Shown piece by piece: positions 13,770 to 17,722 of a stretch of 17,722 nt of DNA. The notes under the pieces are model-generated. The model saw nothing but the letters and a program-made list of their open reading frames with translations. It was not told the DNA's origin and searched no databases. Location of the stretch: NCBI GenBank assembly GCA_964413425.1, contig CAYPST010000085.1, positions 1 through 17,722 on the forward strand. The letters run 5' to 3'. The position numbers were made by a program, and so were the translations under genes. The DNA is from DATFLS01 sp964413425 (GTDB lineage Bacteria; Fidelibacterota; JAANXI01). How positions within the stretch are numbered: position 1 is the first letter of the stretch; each line of letters opens with the position of its first letter.

Positions 13770-14927
13770 ATGACTCTTTCCGGAACGACCGGAACGAAAT
13801 TGACGAAACTGACCACAGTGCTCATAACCTTTCTGGTGCTCCAGTTTCTGACTTTTTGTGGAGAGAAGCGACAAGCCAATGTGCCGGGTGTGGTCATCGA
13901 TCATATTCCGGCCGAGACCGAAAAATATATCGGCTCGCCCAGTCTGGTTAGGCTTCCGGATGGGACCTATGTGGCTTCGCACGATATCTTCGGACCGGGA
14001 TCGCAGCAAAACCGCACCAGAATTTTTCGCTCCAGGGATGAAGGGCAATCCTGGGAGCAGCTAACCGAGTTGGAGGGACAGTGGTGGTCCAACCTTTTTT
14101 CTCATCGGGGCAGCCTGTATATCATGGGTACCAGCAGACATGAAGGAGATGCGGTTATTCGCCGGTCGGACGATAAGGGAAAGACCTGGACATCACCAGA
14201 AGACAGCAATTCCGGGCTTCTGCTTGATGGCGGAGGCTATCACACGGCCCCGGTTCCGGTAAAATTTCACCAGGGCCGAATATGGCGGGCCATGGAAGAT
14301 ACCAGAGCCGAAGGCGGATGGCCGGAACATTTCCGGGCGTTGGTGATGTCCGCACCGGTGGATGCGGACCTGCTGCAGGCGGAGAACTGGACGGTGAGTA
14401 ACCGGTTGTCGTTCGAGCCGGACTGGCTGGATGCCGAAGAGCCCGGCTGGCTGGAGGGGAATGTGGTGGTGACACCGGAGGGCGATCTGGTGAACATTTT
14501 ACGGGTGAATGATGATCGGGGCGGCGTGGCGGCCATCGTGCAAATCTCTCCGGACGGACAAACCGTATCCTTCAATCCGCAGACCGGATTCATCGATTTT
14601 CCGGGCGGCCGGGCGAAATTTACTATTCGATATGATCCGACAACAGACCGATACTGGTCGCTGGTCAATAAACAGCGCAATCCGGAGGCATATCGAAATA
14701 TACTGGCGTTAACATCCTCCGCCGATCTCCATCACTGGGAGGTTGAAGAGATTATCCTGCGTCACCCGGATCCGGAAAACCACGCCTTTCAGTATGTCGA
14801 CTGGCTGTTTGAGGGCGACGACATCACTGCCGTGAGCCGCACAGCCTGGGATGGTTCCCACCGGGCCCATGATGCCAATTATATGACCTTCCACCGGATC
14901 AGAGATTTCCGGCGGTGTGGTGAGTGA
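13770..14927 (+). CDS. Exported sialidase-like BNR-repeat protein
   Basis: A 385-residue protein with an N-terminal hydrophobic segment (about 14-29) ending in LTFC30. This may be a lipoprotein signal, though Phe at -1 is non-standard. The mature part is a sialidase-type beta propeller: an opening GSPSLVRLPDGTYVASHD segment (55-72) and Asp boxes S88-x-D-x-G-x-x-W95 and S133-x-D-x-G-x-x-W140, with a degenerate third at 316-323 (SSADLHHW). I see no clear FRIP motif, the arginine-containing signature of classical GH33 sialidases, so the glycosidase specificity is uncertain. Members of this group occur in polysaccharide-degradation clusters and are usually annotated as exo-alpha-sialidase or BNR-repeat glycosidase. 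Near the sulfatases it could remove a terminal acidic sugar, but that is inference. Confidence 0.8.
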   Translation: MTLSGTTGTKLTKLTTVLITFLVLQFLTFCGEKRQANVPGVVIDHIPAETEKYIGSPSLVRLPDGTYVASHDIFGPGSQQNRTRIFRSRDEGQSWEQLTELEGQWWSNLFSHRGSLYIMGTSRHEGDAVIRRSDDKGKTWTSPEDSNSGLLLDGGGYHTAPVPVKFHQGRIWRAMEDTRAEGGWPEHFRALVMSAPVDADLLQAENWTVSNRLSFEPDWLDAEEPGWLEGNVVVTPEGDLVNILRVNDDRGGVAAIVQISPDGQTVSFNPQTGFIDFPGGRAKFTIRYDPTTDRYWSLVNKQRNPEAYRNILALTSSADLHHWEVEEIILRHPDPENHAFQYVDWLFEGDDITAVSRTAWDGSHRAHDANYMTFHRIRDFRRCGE

Positions 14928-15288
14928 ATGAAGGCAGCGGAGTGTTCTGAATTATCAATGCACTCTCAAAGAGTTAATTGCAGCAGATCTTCAACCATTC
15001 CGATTACGGGGCAACCAGCTCTCAGCCGGGCTGGATCCCCTTATCTCGGTGAAGAGAAGGCGTCCAATGAAACATTTCTTGGTTTCTTCTGTAATGCATT
15101 GCTATAGCAACCGGGTGGAAAGAGAAGCGACCCCATTCGACGGCAGTTTTGTCGAGGGCGGTGCTTTCTGCTTCGAAGGTCAGATTCATGACTGGCGTGA
15201 ATAACCCGACAATCGAGCCAGAGATCTGTCCCTGATCGCCGGGACAGCGTGATTGAGAAAAACAGGATAGTGCTGCAGGAAGGATTCT
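14928..15288. other. Intergenic region before the sulfate transporter, with a coding-like minus-strand fragment
   Basis: No complete gene is recognised in this 361-nt stretch. On the minus strand an open frame ends at 15022 and has protein-like sequence over its last 55 codons from an internal ATG at 15189 (starting MNLTFEAEST, ending DKGIQPG). It contains many aromatic and histidine residues and codons similar to neighbouring genes. It may be a relic of a degraded gene or a small unannotated gene; no ribosome binding site is evident. A perfect 12-nt palindrome, TTGCTATAGCAA, lies at 15099-15110. The transporter's ribosome binding site is AGGAAGGA at 15277-15284. Confidence 0.4.
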
Positions 15289-17397
15289 GTGCCGCGATAC
15301 ATTCTGAAATATCTGACAAAGCCGTATAGATTTTTCAGAGATTACACTGCGGAGAACCTCCGCCCCGATCTCTTTGCCGGAGTAACCGTGGCAGTGATCC
15401 TGCTGCCGCAGGCACTCGCCTTCGCCCTGATTGCGGAGCTGCCTCCGATCATGGGCCTTTACACGGCCGTGGTGGCGTCCATTGTCGCTGCGCTGTGGGG
15501 ATCTTCCAATCATACGCATAGCGGTCCGGCCACGGCTATTTCGTTGCTGGTATTATCTGCATTAATTACCGCCGTCGAACCGGGGACACCGGAATTTATC
15601 GTGGCCGCAGGCATGCTGGCGTTTCTGGCGGGGGCATTTCAGTTGATTCTCGGGTTCGCCCGGCTAGGGGCATTAATCAATTTTGTGTCGCAGTCGGTGG
15701 TGGTCGGGTTTTCCACCGGCGCGGCGGTTCTGATCGGGGTCAAGGAGCTCCCGTATCTGCTGGGAGTGGATATTCCGAGTCATACCTTCCTGCAAACCAT
15801 GACCGATATCATTCGGCGGGTTACCGAATTGCATCCCCTTGCAGCACTGCTGGGCATGGGCACCATCGGGTTCATTGTACTTGCCCGCCGATGGAATCGC
15901 AAGTTTCCCGGAGAATTCGCCGGAATGGTCCTGGCCTCAGTGTTCGTGTATGTCTTCGGATGGCATCAGCAGGGCCTGAATGTGGTCGGCGAACTGTCAG
16001 CGAGCTTGCCGCCCCTGACCAGACTTCCCTTGTTGGATTTCGAGCTCCTGGTGGAATTATCAACGGGAGCCCTGGCCGTTGGAGCCATCGGATTGGTACA
16101 GACCACTTCCATTGCCAGAACTCTCTCCACGCATACCGGCCAGCGCCTGGATAGTAATCAGGAATTTGTGGGGCAGGGCCTGGCGAATATGGCCTCCGGG
16201 CTCTTCTCCGGCTATGCCTCTGCCGGATCCTTCTCCCGCTCGGCGGTGATCTGGGAATCGGAGGGCCGCACGCCCTTATCATCCGTTTTGTCCGGAGCTC
16301 TCGTCATGGCGGCAGCGCTGACGCTGGGATCTCTTGTCGCTTACCTGCCGCGCACTGCCCTGGCAGCCGTGCTGATGGTCACCGCCTACCGGATGATTCA
16401 CAAGGAGCAGATCATACGCATTCTGAAAGGCACCCGCGGTGATGCGCTGATTATGCTGGTGACCTTTCTGGGTACCCTCTTACTGCACATTGAATTTGCC
16501 GTCTTATCCGGCATTTTCCTCTCCTTTGTGGTCTATATCGTTCGAACCAGTACCCCCCGGGTCACCTCGGTCCTGCCGGACGATAATTTCCGGCATTTCA
16601 CTCCCCGACCGGATACTCCGGAATGTCCGCAGCTGGGAATTCTGGATATTCTGGGTGATCTCTATTTCGGGGCGGCCACCCATGTGGAACAGGAAATCCA
16701 GGAGCACAAAAACCGGCATCCGGAGCAACGGTTTCTTCTGCTGCGGATGTACAGCGTGGATCATTGTGATTTCAGCGGCATCCATATGCTGGAACGGGTG
16801 GTGAAAGATTATCGGGAAGACGGAGGCGATGTCTTTCTCATGCGTGTTCCTGAGCCGATCAGGAATTATATGCAGGCCACCGGCTTCTCCCAGTATCTCG
16901 GGGAGGACAATTTTTTAGCGGATGACAGTGCGATCAGCCATATTTTTCACCGGATTTTGGATCCGGCGGTCTGTATTTACGAGTGTGATGTCCGCGCGTT
17001 TAAAGAGTGCCAGAACCTGCCGAAATATTCCTATCCCGGCGAAATCCCAGTGCACACAGATATTCCGATAGCGGCGATCCCGACCATTGAACCTGAAAAG
17101 CTCTGGGAATGGATCCACGATCCGGATGCGCCGCTGGTAATCGATGTGCGGGAGCCGCGGGAATTTAAACGCAGCCATATTCCCGGCGCGCTTCCCTTTC
17201 CTCTGTCTTCCTTTGTGTTCCGCTTCTCAGAACTTGCCCGGGATGAGTCTCTGGTGGTAGTATGTAGAGGCGGCAGGCGCAGCACCCGGGCGGTACATCT
17301 CCTCCGGAAAAATGGATATGAAGATGTGGCAGTAATGGAGGGCGGGATGATCGCCTGGGAGGATGAGGGATATTTAACGGCTGTTGAATATGAATAA
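15289..17397 (+). CDS. SulP-family sulfate permease with STAS and C-terminal rhodanese domains
   Basis: A 702-residue inner-membrane protein starting at GTG 15289 with AGGAAGGA 4 nt upstream. Residues about 25-420 are the SulP/SLC26 transporter core: LLPQALAFALIAELPPIMGLY (39-59), the SGPATAISLL motif (78-87) and SFSRSAVIWESEGRTPLS (314-331), with many hydrophobic helices. A cytoplasmic STAS domain follows (about 445-560) with the DFSG motif (494-497). Unusually, a rhodanese domain closes the protein (about 597-698): VIDVREPREFKRSHIPGA (617-634) and active-site loop C659-R-G-G-R-R-S, catalytic cysteine retained. Expected role: uptake of sulfate or a related anion; the rhodanese may handle sulfane sulfur or sense it. 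Bicarbonate or other anions remain possible for this family. The gene lies 58 nt before a glpX-like gene and downstream of the sulfatase cluster, which would release sulfate (inference). Confidence 0.9.
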   Translation: MPRYILKYLTKPYRFFRDYTAENLRPDLFAGVTVAVILLPQALAFALIAELPPIMGLYTAVVASIVAALWGSSNHTHSGPATAISLLVLSALITAVEPGTPEFIVAAGMLAFLAGAFQLILGFARLGALINFVSQSVVVGFSTGAAVLIGVKELPYLLGVDIPSHTFLQTMTDIIRRVTELHPLAALLGMGTIGFIVLARRWNRKFPGEFAGMVLASVFVYVFGWHQQGLNVVGELSASLPPLTRLPLLDFELLVELSTGALAVGAIGLVQTTSIARTLSTHTGQRLDSNQEFVGQGLANMASGLFSGYASAGSFSRSAVIWESEGRTPLSSVLSGALVMAAALTLGSLVAYLPRTALAAVLMVTAYRMIHKEQIIRILKGTRGDALIMLVTFLGTLLLHIEFAVLSGIFLSFVVYIVRTSTPRVTSVLPDDNFRHFTPRPDTPECPQLGILDILGDLYFGAATHVEQEIQEHKNRHPEQRFLLLRMYSVDHCDFSGIHMLERVVKDYREDGGDVFLMRVPEPIRNYMQATGFSQYLGEDNFLADDSAISHIFHRILDPAVCIYECDVRAFKECQNLPKYSYPGEIPVHTDIPIAAIPTIEPEKLWEWIHDPDAPLVIDVREPREFKRSHIPGALPFPLSSFVFRFSELARDESLVVVCRGGRRSTRAVHLLRKNGYEDVAVMEGGMIAWEDEGYLTAVEYE

Positions 17398-17455
17398 ATC
17401 ATGACTGAAAACGGGCGACGGTCCGGAATCAATAGGAAAGTTAGGGAGGACAGTA

Positions 17456-17722
17456 GTGATTGAGAATTTACCACGAAATTTAGGGCTGGAGCTGGTCCGC
17501 GCCACCGAAGCAGCCGCTATCACCGCAGGCCGGTGGATGGGGCTTGGTGAGCGAAAAAGCGCAGATAAGGCCGCCACCGAATCCATGTATGAGCAGTTGA
17601 ACACCACAGAAATCGACGGGCATATCGATATCGGAGAGGAAGCGACGGTCGGCTGGGATTCGCCGCTTTCCAGCGGGCAGGCCATCGGGACGGGTGAGGG
17701 ACCGAAATTAGACGTGGTGGTG
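17456..17722 (+). CDS. glpX: Class II fructose-1,6-bisphosphatase (GlpX-like), 5' part, cut by the window edge
   Basis: The reading frame from GTG 17456 stays open for 89 codons to the end of the window, with GGGAGGA (17444-17450) 5 nt upstream. The start of the protein matches the GlpX family: NLGLELVRATEAAAITAGRWMG (8-29), GERKSADKAATESM (31-44, including the conserved metal-site aspartate), IDGHIDIGEE and GTGEGPKLDVVV at the cut end, where VDP-E/D-GT normally follows. It would dephosphorylate fructose 1,6-bisphosphate in gluconeogenesis in the cytoplasm. The segment after the conserved IGE reads EATVGWDSPLSSG instead of the E. coli-type GEIDEAPMLYIGE, so it belongs to a divergent branch. 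About two thirds of the gene lies outside. Confidence 0.85.
   Translation, partial: MIENLPRNLGLELVRATEAAAITAGRWMGLGERKSADKAATESMYEQLNTTEIDGHIDIGEEATVGWDSPLSSGQAIGTGEGPKLDVVV

Noticed and set aside
1..17722. CRISPR arrays, tRNA or rRNA genes, insertion sequences or phage genes.
   Set aside because: I saw no regularly spaced direct repeats of CRISPR type, no cloverleaf-like sequence with CCA-end features, and no transposase, integrase or phage structural protein.

Overview
The window reads as a sulfatase-rich accessory or catabolic region of a Gram-negative-type bacterium. Supporting signs are twin-arginine signals, lipoprotein signals, Sec signals on would-be periplasmic enzymes, and Shine-Dalgarno sites of the GGAGG type. 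The gene mix (several S1-family sulfatases, a sulfatase with a HEAT tail, an exported xylose-isomerase-like TIM-barrel protein, an FGE-like/esterase fusion, a BNR-repeat sialidase) is typical of polysaccharide-degrading bacteria of the FCB and PVC groups, such as Bacteroidota relatives, Calditrichota/KSB1-like lineages and Planctomycetota. I cannot place it more finely: there is no rRNA, no ribosomal protein and no SusC/SusD pair.

Layout. Positions 1-549 are a non-coding leader with a large hairpin (31-76) and a weak promoter candidate (224-261). From 550 to 10026 six genes run on the + strand and may form one transcription unit: sulfatase-HEAT (550-2493), sulfatase (2618-4180), exported TIM-barrel protein (4345-5349), sulfatase lipoprotein (5407-6813), sulfatase lipoprotein (6863-8371), and a TPR plus PhoD-like phosphoesterase (8368-10026) that overlaps its upstream neighbour by ATGA. 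A single convergent - strand gene (10200-12029) fuses an FGE/SUMF1-like domain to an alpha/beta hydrolase. After a divergent AT-rich intergenic region come + strand genes for a HAD-like protein (12345-13493), a sialidase-like BNR protein (13770-14927), a SulP-STAS-rhodanese sulfate transporter (15289-17397) and the start of a class II fructose-1,6-bisphosphatase (17456 to the window edge).

How they may work together (inference). All four sulfatases carry the Cys-type formylglycine motif CxPxR behind twin-arginine leaders, so they should be matured and folded in the cytoplasm and then exported to remove sulfate from glycans. The sialidase-like enzyme, the FGE-like/esterase fusion and the PhoD-like phosphoesterase would remove other substituents outside the inner membrane. 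The SulP-rhodanese protein could recover released sulfate. Three of the four sulfatases resemble N-sulfoglucosamine sulfohydrolase (sulfamidase) more than arylsulfatase A, which hints at an amino-sugar or glycosaminoglycan-like substrate without proving it.

The most notable points are these. The only FGE-family domain here has lost both copper-ligand cysteines and carries a Sec signal, so it is unlikely to be the sulfatase maturase. Degenerate ATTGACA heptamer arrays sit directly upstream of two sulfatase genes. The sulfatases fall into two metal-site types (ED with DH, DD with DN). A small minus-strand coding-like fragment lies in the gap before the sulfate transporter.
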